64,000 bases of DNA, from contig NZ_FOSB01000008.1 in the NCBI RefSeq assembly GCF_900114165.1, forward strand, positions 1-64,000, in the 5' to 3' direction. The notes under the pieces are model-generated. The model had not been told where the DNA came from and made no database searches. It saw only the letters and a program-made list of their open reading frames with translations. Positions 29,004-36,753 of the stretch are shown here, in pieces. This DNA comes from Halobacillus dabanensis. GTDB lineage: Bacteria > Bacillota > Bacilli > Bacillales > Halobacillaceae. The position numbers and the translations under genes were made by a program. Positions within the stretch are counted from its first letter, which is position 1. Each line of letters starts with the position of its first letter.

Positions 29004-29609
29004 ATGAAAAACAGTTGGCTTTTATTATTATCTTTATCCATTATTATTGCGGTTCTCCCGTGGGGGCAACAATCGAAAGCACAACCGGAATTTCAAGTAA
29101 TCCCAGATGAAGCTATTCGTCTTCGGATATTAGCAGACAGTAATGATGAAGCTGACCAGAAAGTGAAGCGCAAAGTAAGGGATGAAGTGAATGCTGAAAT
29201 TACAGAATGGGTGGAAGAATTAACTTCCGTTGAAGCGGCAAGGGAGTTGATTCAAAGCCGATTGCCTGAATTGGAAGCAATCGTCGGTCAGACCCTTGAA
29301 AATGAAGGATTAACACAAAAGTATCGAGTGGATTATGATTCGAATGTACAATTTCCGACAAAATTGTATGGTTCATTTATTTATCCGGCTGGTGAGTATG
29401 AAGCGATTTTGATCACTTTAGGAGAGGGGAAAGGGGATAATTGGTGGTGTGTATTGTTCCCGCCCCTATGCTTCCTTGATTTCTCCAACGGTACAAGTGT
29501 GGCGGAAGCGGAAGAACTTCCGGAAGATGAAACAGTAGAAGAAGAAAAAGAAGAAGATAAAGAGGTTGAATTCTTTGTCGTGAAAATATGGGAAAGTATC
29601 TTTTCCTAG
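29004..29609 (+). CDS. spoIIR: Stage II sporulation protein R (SpoIIR)
   Basis: A protein secreted from the forespore that triggers SpoIIGA to process pro-sigma-E in the mother cell. The 201 residues start with a signal peptide (residues about 1-26), then the conserved SpoIIR stretch FQVIPDEAIRLRILADSND and the KLYGSFIYPAGEYEAILITLGEGKGDNWWCVLFPPLCF segment in the second half. The C-terminus is a glutamate-rich insert then FFVVKIWESIFS. The RBS is GGGAGGAATC. Position after prmC matches B. subtilis. Confidence 0.93.
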   Translation: MKNSWLLLLSLSIIIAVLPWGQQSKAQPEFQVIPDEAIRLRILADSNDEADQKVKRKVRDEVNAEITEWVEELTSVEAARELIQSRLPELEAIVGQTLENEGLTQKYRVDYDSNVQFPTKLYGSFIYPAGEYEAILITLGEGKGDNWWCVLFPPLCFLDFSNGTSVAEAEELPEDETVEEEKEEDKEVEFFVVKIWESIFS

Positions 29610-29615
29610 CATATC

Positions 29616-29658
29616 ATCCACACCCTTTTTCATAGAGTAACATCAAAGGGGTGTGGAT
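29616..29658 (+). other. Hairpin enclosing the RBS of the next gene
   Basis: ATCCACACCCTTT (29616-29628) pairs with AAAGGGGTGTGGAT (29645-29658), nearly perfect apart from one base. The right arm contains the AAAGGGG that would serve the gene starting at 29665. No T-run follows on either strand, so it is not a typical terminator. Confidence 0.5.
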
Positions 29659-29664
29659 TCTATT

Positions 29665-29976
29665 ATGTATATCGAACAAGTAGAGGACGAGTTGTTTCAA
29701 TTAAAAAAAGAGAACGGACCAGTCGGTACCTTCAAACTCATTGGCTTATCCAACGGAGTCGTTAAATTAGAACAATTGCAAGTCAAAGACCACATTTCAC
29801 CAGGGAGGATTTTAGAGGTTTTTGAAGTCATCCTATCTCATGTAGAAGCCGCCGGGCACAAAGAGCTTTTGGTGGAGAGCCATTCAGATGCGCTCGACTT
29901 TCTTTTACAATATCAACAGTTCAAGAAAAAAGATGTCGAAAAAAGATTGTGGATATATGAAGTTAACCACAAATAA
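29665..29976 (+). CDS. Hypothetical protein, degenerate acetyltransferase-like
   Basis: A 103-residue protein at the position where B. subtilis has ywlB, a GNAT acetyltransferase. The second half (VKLEQLQVKDHISPGRILEVFEV, then AAGHKELLVESHSDALDFLLQYQQFKKKD) follows the GNAT topology of strand, helix, strand, helix and a closing GF-like turn. The acetyl-CoA pyrophosphate loop (R/QxxGxG/A) is missing. It may be a shortened, non-catalytic relative. ATG 29665 is preferred; AAAGGGG lies 13 bases upstream inside a hairpin, so translation may be limited. Confidence 0.6.
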   Translation: MYIEQVEDELFQLKKENGPVGTFKLIGLSNGVVKLEQLQVKDHISPGRILEVFEVILSHVEAAGHKELLVESHSDALDFLLQYQQFKKKDVEKRLWIYEVNHK

Positions 29977-29977
29977 C

Positions 29978-30122
29978 TGTGCATAAGTATGCTGGTTATT
30001 CACAATAAAAGAATTTAATGTGAATAACCTGTGAATTAAATTTTTTAAGTGGATAAAAAACTAACGGAAACTTTGGATATGTGGGTAAAAATGTGGATAA
30101 CTTGAGGACATCCTGTGAATAG
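29978..30122. promoter_or_regulatory. DnaA-box cluster upstream of ywlC
   Basis: Sites matching TTATNCACA on one strand or the other are at 29978-29986 (TGTGCATAA), 29996-30004 (TTATTCACA), 30019-30027 (TGTGAATAA) and 30092-30100 (TGTGGATAA). One-mismatch sites are at 30030-30038, 30048-30056, 30080-30088 and 30114-30122. Eight such sites in 145 bases is far above chance. A DnaA-bound cluster in front of ywlC is known in B. subtilis, where clusters away from oriC titrate DnaA and restrain initiation. Confidence 0.85.
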
Positions 30123-30198
30123 TGTCTAAATTTGCGATATTTTGTAGAATTACTCATAATAGTAATCGACATTTATCTGGAAAAAAGGAGCAACTACG

Positions 30199-31239
30199 AT
30201 GAGCAAGGAAACGTTGATGTGGAAAAAACTGAATAACCCTACCGAATCACATTCTTCTATTATCGAGGCAGCTCGTTTGTTGAGTCATCAAAAAGTCGTC
30301 GCTTTTCCTACAGAGACCGTTTATGGTTTAGGGGCGGATGCGACGGATGAGTCAGCTGTCCAGCATATTTTTGAAGCAAAGGGACGTCCTTCTGATAATC
30401 CGCTTATTGTTCATGTAGCAAACGAAGATCAAGTGAAAGAGCTAGTTTCAGAGATTCCGCCTGTTGCGAAAAAGTTAATGGACGAGTTTTGGCCAGGCGC
30501 CCTCACACTAGTCCTCAAAAGTAACGGTGTAGCCGCAAGTAATGTGACTGCCGGGTTATCCACAATCGGAATCCGAATGCCTGACCACCCGCTGGCACTA
30601 GCCTTGCTTCGTGCCACAGGTAAACCGCTAGCTGCGCCTAGTGCAAATCGTTCAGGAAAGCCGAGTCCGACTACCGCTCAACATGTCTATCAGGATTTGA
30701 ATGGAAGAATCGCCGGCATTCTTGATGGAGGACCGACGGGGGTAGGTTTGGAGTCGACCGTCCTTGATTGTACGACAGAAATACCAGTTATATTACGGCC
30801 TGGTGGGATAACGAAAGAGGACTTAGAAGAGATTCTTCCTCAAGTAATGGTTGACCCAGCACTTGCAGATGAACAGCATCAACCAAAATCGCCCGGGATG
30901 AAATATACTCACTATGCACCGGAAGCTCCTTTATGGCTGATCGATGGGGAAGATGAGTTTTTTCAACGTCAACTGAATCACCTGATAGAAGACGGGAAGA
31001 GGGTCGGCGTTATTGCAAGTGATCAATTAGCTGAAAAACTCGATTATGAATTTTTGATTCGCTGTGGCTCACGGAATCATCTTAGTCAAGTGGCAGAGCG
31101 TCTTTATGGAGCTCTCCGTGAATACAAAAAAGCGGATATCGACGTCATATTGTGTGAATCATTCCCTGAGACAGGGGTAGGTGCGGCAATCATGAACCGT
31201 TTGAACAAAGCAGCTGTAAAAAAGATCCAGACATACTAA
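30199..31239 (+). CDS. ywlC: Threonylcarbamoyl-AMP synthase (Sua5/YrdC)
   Basis: Makes threonylcarbamoyl-AMP from threonine, bicarbonate and ATP, the first step of t6A37 tRNA modification. The 346 residues hold an N-terminal YrdC domain (FPTETVYGLGADA, then FEAKGRPSDNPLIVH, and SANRSGKPSPT) to about residue 210 and a C-terminal Sua5 domain, joined by the linker SPGMKYTHYAPEAP. ATG 30199 follows AAAAGGAG. It lies directly behind the DnaA-box cluster, so DnaA may affect its transcription. Confidence 0.95.
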   Translation: MSKETLMWKKLNNPTESHSSIIEAARLLSHQKVVAFPTETVYGLGADATDESAVQHIFEAKGRPSDNPLIVHVANEDQVKELVSEIPPVAKKLMDEFWPGALTLVLKSNGVAASNVTAGLSTIGIRMPDHPLALALLRATGKPLAAPSANRSGKPSPTTAQHVYQDLNGRIAGILDGGPTGVGLESTVLDCTTEIPVILRPGGITKEDLEEILPQVMVDPALADEQHQPKSPGMKYTHYAPEAPLWLIDGEDEFFQRQLNHLIEDGKRVGVIASDQLAEKLDYEFLIRCGSRNHLSQVAERLYGALREYKKADIDVILCESFPETGVGAAIMNRLNKAAVKKIQTY

Positions 31240-31299
31240 CATAGTTTCCCCTTCCCATGCATACGATGATACAGCATGTCCGAGGAGGGGGATTTTCCG

Positions 31300-31836
31300 T
31301 TGGAGCAAGTGACTTCGTTAATATTGTTATCGATAGCTTTAGGTTTAGACGCTTTCTCTGTTTCATTAGGAATGGGTTTGCAAGCGATAAGATTGAGGCA
31401 TGCTTTTTTTGCTGGAATAATAATCGGTGCCTTCCATATTTTAATGCCGGGACTCGGGATTCTCCTTGGGAATTGGCTGTCTGACAGTGCGAGCGAGTGG
31501 GCCACTTTAGCAGGTGGTGTGATGCTGTTCGGACTGGGGGCGTATGCTGTGTTCGCTTCTTTTACAGACAAACATTCCGTCTCCTATAGGATGACAGGGA
31601 TCGGTATATGGCTGTTTGCTTTGAGTGTAAGTATCGATAGCTTCCCTGTAGGCTTCAGCTTAGGGTTAAGGGAAGCGGAAGTCCTTATTTCTGTGTTCTC
31701 TTTCGGATTGTTCAGTATGGCACTGACTTGGACAGGTTTTATCATCGGTCGTAGAGCTGGTGGGCTTCTTGGGACCTATAGCGAACTGCTTGGCGGAAGT
31801 ATTTTATGTGCACTAGGATTAAACGCTATTTTTTGA
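31300..31836 (+). CDS. mntP: Manganese efflux pump MntP
   Basis: A 178-residue membrane protein exporting Mn2+. Six hydrophobic helices are visible, with the family motif LGLDAFSVSLGMGL in helix 1 and the matching SVSIDSFPVGFSLGL in the second half; the acidic residues of these two repeats bind the ion. TTG 31300 is chosen because GAGGAGGGGG lies eight bases upstream; an in-frame ATG at 31276 overlaps the RBS. No manganese riboswitch is visible in the short gap after ywlC. Confidence 0.9.
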   Translation: MEQVTSLILLSIALGLDAFSVSLGMGLQAIRLRHAFFAGIIIGAFHILMPGLGILLGNWLSDSASEWATLAGGVMLFGLGAYAVFASFTDKHSVSYRMTGIGIWLFALSVSIDSFPVGFSLGLREAEVLISVFSFGLFSMALTWTGFIIGRRAGGLLGTYSELLGGSILCALGLNAIF

Positions 31837-31907
31837 CATATTTCCTGTCTGCCATAATCCTATGATATTATAGAGATAATGGACTATGGTTTAGGAGGAG
31901 GTTGGTT

Positions 31908-32516
31908 ATGAATATATTATTTGTATGTACTGGAAATACTTGCCGAAGTCCGATGGCGGAGGCGATATTAAAGTCGAAGCTGCATCAGGGGGATGTGCGC
32001 TCTGCAGGGATTTTTGCAGGAAAAGGAGAACCTCTGGCTAAAAATTCAGAACTCGTTTTACAAGAGATTGATTTACAATTAGATCATAAGACGAATCCGG
32101 TTGATGAAGAGACGCTTGCTTGGGCGGACCTGGTACTTACCATGACCGATCGGCACAAGCAAACATTGGCCTTACAATACCCAGGTTATCAGGATAAGTA
32201 CTTTACGCTTAAGGAATATGTCCTATTGGATGAAACTCAATGGACAAGACTGAAAAGCTTGTATAGCCATTTTGAAGAAAAGCGTTCTTCTTTGCTAAAT
32301 GAGTATCAGGGTCAAATGAATGATGAGGAACTTGAGCAAAAGCTTTTTCAAGAATTAGAATCCGATATCAGGGAAATTGAACAGTTGGAAAAGGGGCTGC
32401 CTGATTTAAACATATCCGACCCATTCGGTGGCAATATCTCCATTTATCGAGATACTCGTGATGAGCTTGAGGAACATATAGAAAGACTTGCAGAAAAACT
32501 TCGCGGCGAGGAATGA
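31908..32516 (+). CDS. ywlE: Protein-arginine-phosphatase YwlE with an inserted segment
   Basis: Removes phosphate from arginine on proteins marked by McsB. The N-terminus MNILFVCTGNTCRSPMAEA is the low-molecular-weight phosphatase loop with nucleophile Cys7, Thr11 (the residue giving arginine specificity in B. subtilis) and Arg13. The general-acid Asp171 lies in SDPFGG. The protein is 202 residues, about 50 more than the family's usual 150. The extra piece, roughly residues 108-165, is charged and probably helical and lies just before the DPFGG loop. ATG 31908 follows AGGAGGAGG. Confidence 0.9.
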   Translation: MNILFVCTGNTCRSPMAEAILKSKLHQGDVRSAGIFAGKGEPLAKNSELVLQEIDLQLDHKTNPVDEETLAWADLVLTMTDRHKQTLALQYPGYQDKYFTLKEYVLLDETQWTRLKSLYSHFEEKRSSLLNEYQGQMNDEELEQKLFQELESDIREIEQLEKGLPDLNISDPFGGNISIYRDTRDELEEHIERLAEKLRGEE

Positions 32517-32596
32517 CATACCATAGCGGCAATAAATCCATTTCTCGTCGCTTGATCGCTTTTATTACATAAATAGCAGTAAAGAAATAACGTGAA

Positions 32597-32643
32597 CAAC
32601 AAGCACAAGCCCTTGAAAACTCGCGGGGCTTGTGCTTGTTTTT
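32597..32643 (+). terminator. ywlE terminator
   Basis: CAAGCACAAGCCC pairs with GGGCTTGTGCTTG around a 13-base loop, followed by a T-run. The rest of the 302-base gap to rpiB (32517-32818) includes TTGACA at about 32753 without a clear -10. Confidence 0.88.
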
Positions 32644-32818
32644 ACGCATCGATAATAGGTGAAGGACATGATCTTTTATAAGGAGAGAGGAAGCTACGAA
32701 ATGGAGTCATTTTTGTTTGTAGTTTATATTGTAAAATGAAGGATCTAAAGCGTTGACAGCTGAAAGGGAACCTGTCACGATAAAATAGAAATTGAATCGA
32801 AGACGGGAGTGTCAGTAG

Positions 32819-33259
32819 ATGAAAGTGATCCTTGCCTCCGATCATGGTGGTGTGAATTTACGTAAAGAAGTGGCCGAAGTATTGAACGACTTAGAGGTAG
32901 AGTTTGAAGATATCGGTTGTAATTGTGAAGGTTCAGTCGATTATTCCGACTATGCGTTCCCTGCAGCTGAACGTGTTGCGAGTGGGGAATTCGACAAAGC
33001 GATCCTCATCTGCGGGACAGGAATCGGTATGTCGATAGCTGCCAACAAAGTCAAAGGTGTCCGTGCTGCATTAGTCCACGATCTATTTACAGCAAAAGTG
33101 ACACGAGAGCACAATGACTCGAATGTCCTTTGTATGGGGGAACGTGTGATTGGACCAGGATTGGCAAAAGAAATCGCAAAGACATGGGTATCTACGGATT
33201 TTGAAGCAGGTCGACATGAAAGACGTGTAAGTAAGATTGCCGAATATGAAAATAAGTAA
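32819..33259 (+). CDS. rpiB: Ribose-5-phosphate isomerase B
   Basis: Interconverts ribose-5-phosphate and ribulose-5-phosphate. The 146 residues match RpiB/LacAB: MKVILASDHGG at the N-terminus (Asp8, His9 for ring opening), the catalytic Cys65 in ICGTGIGMSIAANK, and the HDLFTAKVTREHNDSNVLCMG segment. The RBS is GGGAGTG. It corresponds to ywlF of B. subtilis and is followed by its own terminator, then a 230-base gap before ywlG. Confidence 0.94.
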   Translation: MKVILASDHGGVNLRKEVAEVLNDLEVEFEDIGCNCEGSVDYSDYAFPAAERVASGEFDKAILICGTGIGMSIAANKVKGVRAALVHDLFTAKVTREHNDSNVLCMGERVIGPGLAKEIAKTWVSTDFEAGRHERRVSKIAEYENK

Positions 33260-33312
33260 TACAATGAATGATAGACGAGCAGAGGCTGAAATAAAGCTGA
33301 AGCTGACAACTG

Positions 33313-33344
33313 AAGGAGGAGCCGAATAGCTTCTCCTTTTTTTG
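33313..33344 (+). terminator. rpiB terminator
   Basis: AAGGAGGAGC and GCTTCTCCTT pair with one mismatch around a 6-base loop, followed by seven T. The remaining gap to 33579 shows no gene; CTTACGCTTTTCGGGGGCG near 33460 may be a trace of the GAAAAGCGTAAGCGCC repeat end. Confidence 0.75.
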
Positions 33345-33579
33345 AAAATATGAAATTTTATCATTGTCTTCCGCGAAATGTTGGATATCTGCAGACGCCA
33401 GTCCTCGAAGTTCAAAGTCTATACTTTATGGTGGCAAAAAACGTCACGATTAGTCTAGTCTCTTACGCTTTTCGGGGGCGAGGCAAGGGCATTCAACTTT
33501 TGTTTTCATAAAAGCAGTTGGCGGGGGCAGGTTTGGCCTGCCATCCGTTTGTGCAACTACGAGGAGGAGGGGATAACGA

Positions 33580-34152
33580 GTGACGGATGTGAAGATGATC
33601 CAAAAGGATGTCCGCTCCGTGGTTGATCAGTTGATAGAGGAAAAGGCTATTACAGGCGGACTATTCGTTATTGGCTGTTCTACTAGTGAAATCGCCGGAG
33701 AACGCATTGGAACTTCAGGTAGTGAAGCGATTGCTGAAGTCGTTTTTAGTGAATTGAAGAGGCTGGAGGATCAAGCAGGAGTCAAACTCGTCTTCCAATG
33801 TTGTGAACACTTGAACCGGTCGTTAGTGGTAGAACGATCTGTCCTCGATCAGCAACGCTTGGTAGAAGTTGCTGCTGTTCCTGTGGCAAAAGCAGGTGGC
33901 TCCATGGCTTCATTTGCCTACAAGCATATGCATGATCCTGTCTTAGTAGAGAGTATTGAAGCACATGGTGGTCTTGACATCGGGGATACTATGATAGGAA
34001 TGCATTTGAAAAGGGTAGCAGTGCCGCTTCGAATTCCACAAAAATCGATAGGTCATGCTCATATTACAGCAGCAAAAACTCGACCTCCGCTCATTGGTGG
34101 CGCACGTGCGATGTATGTAACACAACCGGAAGAAGGTTCTTGTGATCATTAG
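33580..34152 (+). CDS. ywlG: YwlG-family protein of unknown function (TIGR01440/DUF436)
   Basis: A 190-residue cytosolic protein found in the same place in many Firmicutes, between rpiB and glyA. Recognisable segments are FVIGCSTSEIAGERIGTSGS, FQCCEHLNRSLVVER and GLDIGDTMIGMHLKRVAVP. The family has a solved fold but no proven reaction. GTG 33580 follows GAGGAGGGG. glyA starts 24 bases after its stop, so they are probably cotranscribed. Confidence 0.88.
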   Translation: MTDVKMIQKDVRSVVDQLIEEKAITGGLFVIGCSTSEIAGERIGTSGSEAIAEVVFSELKRLEDQAGVKLVFQCCEHLNRSLVVERSVLDQQRLVEVAAVPVAKAGGSMASFAYKHMHDPVLVESIEAHGGLDIGDTMIGMHLKRVAVPLRIPQKSIGHAHITAAKTRPPLIGGARAMYVTQPEEGSCDH

Positions 34153-34175
34153 GAATGGAAAGGGGAAACTAAACC

Positions 34176-35432
34176 ATGAATCATGTTAAATCAGCAGATC
34201 CAGAAATTTTTGCAGCCGTTCAAGATGAGCAAAAACGCCAGCAGGACAATATCGAATTGATAGCTTCAGAGAATTTCGTATCAGAGGCCGTCATGGAAGC
34301 GATGGGTTCCGTACTGACCAATAAATATGCGGAAGGTTATCCTGGCCGCCGCTACTATGGGGGATGCGAACACGTCGACGTCGTCGAAAACTTAGCTCGT
34401 GATCGTGCGAAAGAACTTTTCGGCGCGGACCATGCGAATGTTCAACCACATTCCGGGGCACAAGCAAACATGGCTGTCTATTTCACTGTCCTCGAACACG
34501 GAGATACAGTGCTCGGTATGAACTTGAATCATGGCGGACACCTTACACATGGAAGTCCTGTCAACTTCAGTGGTAAGCTCTACAATTTTGAAGAGTACGG
34601 AGTTACAGAAAGTGACGAAACGATTGACTATGAAGCTGTATTGGAAAAAGCGAAAGAAGTTCAGCCGAAGCTGATCGTTGCTGGTGCTAGTGCTTACCCT
34701 CGTGAAATAGACTTTGCTAAATTCCGTGAAATAGCCGATGAAGTCGGAGCATACCTCATGGTAGATATGGCTCACATTGCTGGTCTCGTTGCGACAGGCC
34801 TTCATCCGAATCCGGTTCCCCATGCCCATTTTGTAACGACTACAACACATAAGACTTTGCGCGGTCCGCGTGGTGGCATGATTCTTTGTGAAGAAGCTTT
34901 CGCTAAGAAAATTGATAAGAATGTGTTCCCAGGCATGCAGGGTGGTCCATTGATGCACATCATTGCAGCAAAAGCTGTATCTTTCAAAGAAGCTCTCCAG
35001 CCTGAGTTCAAAGAATATTCCCGTCAGATCATAACGAACGCCCAGCATCTTGGTAAGTCCCTTTCCGAAAAAGGGGTGGACCTCGTTTCTGGAGGAACAG
35101 ATAATCACCTGTTGCTTCTTGACTTGCGCAGTAAAGGCCTGACCGGAAAAGTAATAGAAAAGGCTTTAGATGAAATCGGACTTACAACAAATAAAAATGC
35201 TATTCCATTCGACCCTGAAAGTCCATTCGTCACTAGTGGTATCCGTATCGGAACTGCAGCAGTGACAAGCCGTGGTTTCAAGGAAGCAGAAATGGAAGAA
35301 ATTGCAGATCTGATCGCATTCACGCTTGAGCATCATGAAGATGAAGCGAAGATGAAAGAAGCAGAAACGCGCGTTCGCGAACTCACTTCCCGTTTCCCGA
35401 TGTATCAGACACTCAATTATTCTGCCCTGTAA
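34176..35432 (+). CDS. glyA: Serine hydroxymethyltransferase
   Basis: PLP enzyme converting serine and tetrahydrofolate to glycine and 5,10-methylene-tetrahydrofolate, the main one-carbon source. Of 418 residues, Lys226 in [13 protein letters not shown] is the Schiff-base lysine. [12 protein letters not shown] and [13 protein letters not shown] near the N-terminus are signature stretches. The RBS is AAAGGGGAAA. It lies 24 bases after ywlG and ends with a strong terminator, so the unit is likely ywlG-glyA. Confidence 0.96.
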   Translation: MNHVKSADPEIFAAVQDEQKRQQDNIELIASENFVSEAVMEAMGSVLTNKYAEGYPGRRYYGGCEHVDVVENLARDRAKELFGADHANVQPHSGAQANMAVYFTVLEHGDTVLGMNLNHGGHLTHGSPVNFSGKLYNFEEYGVTESDETIDYEAVLEKAKEVQPKLIVAGASAYPREIDFAKFREIADEVGAYLMVDMAHIAGLVATGLHPNPVPHAHFVTTTTHKTLRGPRGGMILCEEAFAKKIDKNVFPGMQGGPLMHIIAAKAVSFKEALQPEFKEYSRQIITNAQHLGKSLSEKGVDLVSGGTDNHLLLLDLRSKGLTGKVIEKALDEIGLTTNKNAIPFDPESPFVTSGIRIGTAAVTSRGFKEAEMEEIADLIAFTLEHHEDEAKMKEAETRVRELTSRFPMYQTLNYSAL

Positions 35433-35443
35433 CGAATGGACCC

Positions 35444-35474
35444 AAGAGCCACTAGACTCCACTAGTGGCTCTTT
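35444..35474 (+). terminator. glyA terminator
   Basis: AAGAGCCACTAG (35444-35455) and CTAGTGGCTCTT (35462-35473) form a 12-bp perfect stem with a 6-base loop. Confidence 0.85.
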
Positions 35475-35495
35475 ATAATACTTTTTAAATTATGT

Positions 35496-35995
35496 GGCAG
35501 AATCCTGTAAGACTCGATTCCGAGATAAACCAGGGTTCGTTGCTGTGATGAGCGTCAGGGTTGGTGGGGAAGCTACTCGCTTTCCTGTGGGGGACCTGGC
35601 GAGCTTCCTCGGGCTAACGCCCTGTGGGATCTCGCCTATCTCCTTCTCCCACGGGAGTCTCGCAGCTTCCCCACCAACCCATTCGGTATAGGGGAAAAAC
35701 GAACCCCTTTATCCAGCAGGGGCATCTTCCTTTATCCCTGCCCTATAAGTGTAAAACCTCTATAGCAAGCTTTCAGCATCTAAATATCTGCTTTAGAAGT
35801 TAATATTTTCCCACTTCTCTTGAGCTAGAAAGATGGTTATTCTAGCAGCGGTTTCGAGACACTTATATAGTAAAGGGGCGGAGGGAAAAGGTGAGACTCC
35901 TGTGGGCTCAGCGCCCGCCCCACGGAAATAGAACCTTTTCCTGTAGCCCTAAACTCCCACTAAAGTCTCGAAACTGATTCTTAAAGAATAGGGAG
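35496..35995 (+). repeat. Composite fold-back repeat, complete copy
   Basis: Left end GGCAGAATCCTGTAAGACTC. The first core has perfect 17-bp inverted ends GGGTTGGTGGGGAAGCT (35558-35574) and AGCTTCCCCACCAACCC (35664-35680). A middle segment with CTCTATAGCAAGCTTTC follows, then a second core in inverted orientation (about 35870-35955) and the right end TCTCGAAACTGATTCTT to about 35995. It fills the gap between glyA and upp. No gene is supported within it. Confidence 0.85.
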
Positions 35996-36091
35996 TTTTG
36001 GTGGAACGATTGGATGGGAAGTAAGGTTGCGGTGAGGTTTCTTTTTCTGTACAATTTAAAGGATGTAAATTTTCAGAAGGAGTGAATGGCA

Positions 36092-36724
36092 ATGGCAAAC
36101 GTTTATGTACTGGATCACCCTTTGATTCAACATAAGTTGACGTATATACGTAAAAAAGAGACAGGAACAAAAGACTTCCGTGAACTGGTAGATGAAGTAG
36201 CAGCACTTATGGCATTTGAAATTACGCGTGATCTGCCGCTTGAAGAAGTATCCATTGAAACACCTGTCGTACAAGACGCAAAGGCGAAAGTTCTGACAGG
36301 AAAGAAAATCGGACTTGTTCCTATTTTACGAGCAGGCCTCGGAATGGTGGACGGAATTATCCAGTTGATTCCTGCAGCGAAAATTGGACACGTAGGTCTC
36401 TATCGTGATCCAGAAACATTGCAACCTGTCGAATACTATGTGAAGCTGCCGAGTGATATCGAAGAACGTGAACTGATTGTCATCGACCCGATGCTCGCGA
36501 CAGGCGGTTCCGCCAATGAAGCGATCCACTCCTTGAAGAAACGTGGCGCCCGTCAAATTCGATTAATGTGCCTTGTTGCAGCACCGGAAGGCGTTGAAGC
36601 AGTACAACAAGAACATCCGGATGTAGATATTTATCTGGCTGCTCTTGATGAGAAGCTGAACGAAAAAGGATACATTGTACCAGGTCTTGGAGATGCAGGA
36701 GACCGCCTGTACGGAACGAAATAA
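36092..36724 (+). CDS. upp: Uracil phosphoribosyltransferase
   Basis: Joins uracil and PRPP to UMP in pyrimidine salvage. The 210 residues contain the PRPP-binding loop [10 protein letters not shown] and the uracil-binding C-terminal GLGDAGDR. I chose ATG 36092 ([16 protein letters not shown]) because AGAAGGAG lies nine bases upstream and homologues start here; the ATG at 36086 is too close to the RBS. mnaA follows after 29 bases. Confidence 0.96.
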   Translation: MANVYVLDHPLIQHKLTYIRKKETGTKDFRELVDEVAALMAFEITRDLPLEEVSIETPVVQDAKAKVLTGKKIGLVPILRAGLGMVDGIIQLIPAAKIGHVGLYRDPETLQPVEYYVKLPSDIEERELIVIDPMLATGGSANEAIHSLKKRGARQIRLMCLVAAPEGVEAVQQEHPDVDIYLAALDEKLNEKGYIVPGLGDAGDRLYGTK

Positions 36725-36753
36725 TAGATTTTCCTCGAAAAGGAGGAGCACAT

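Noticed and set aside
33264-33329. 21-codon frame after rpiB (MNDRRAEAEIKLKL)
   Set aside because: No RBS, and its end falls in the terminator stem of rpiB.
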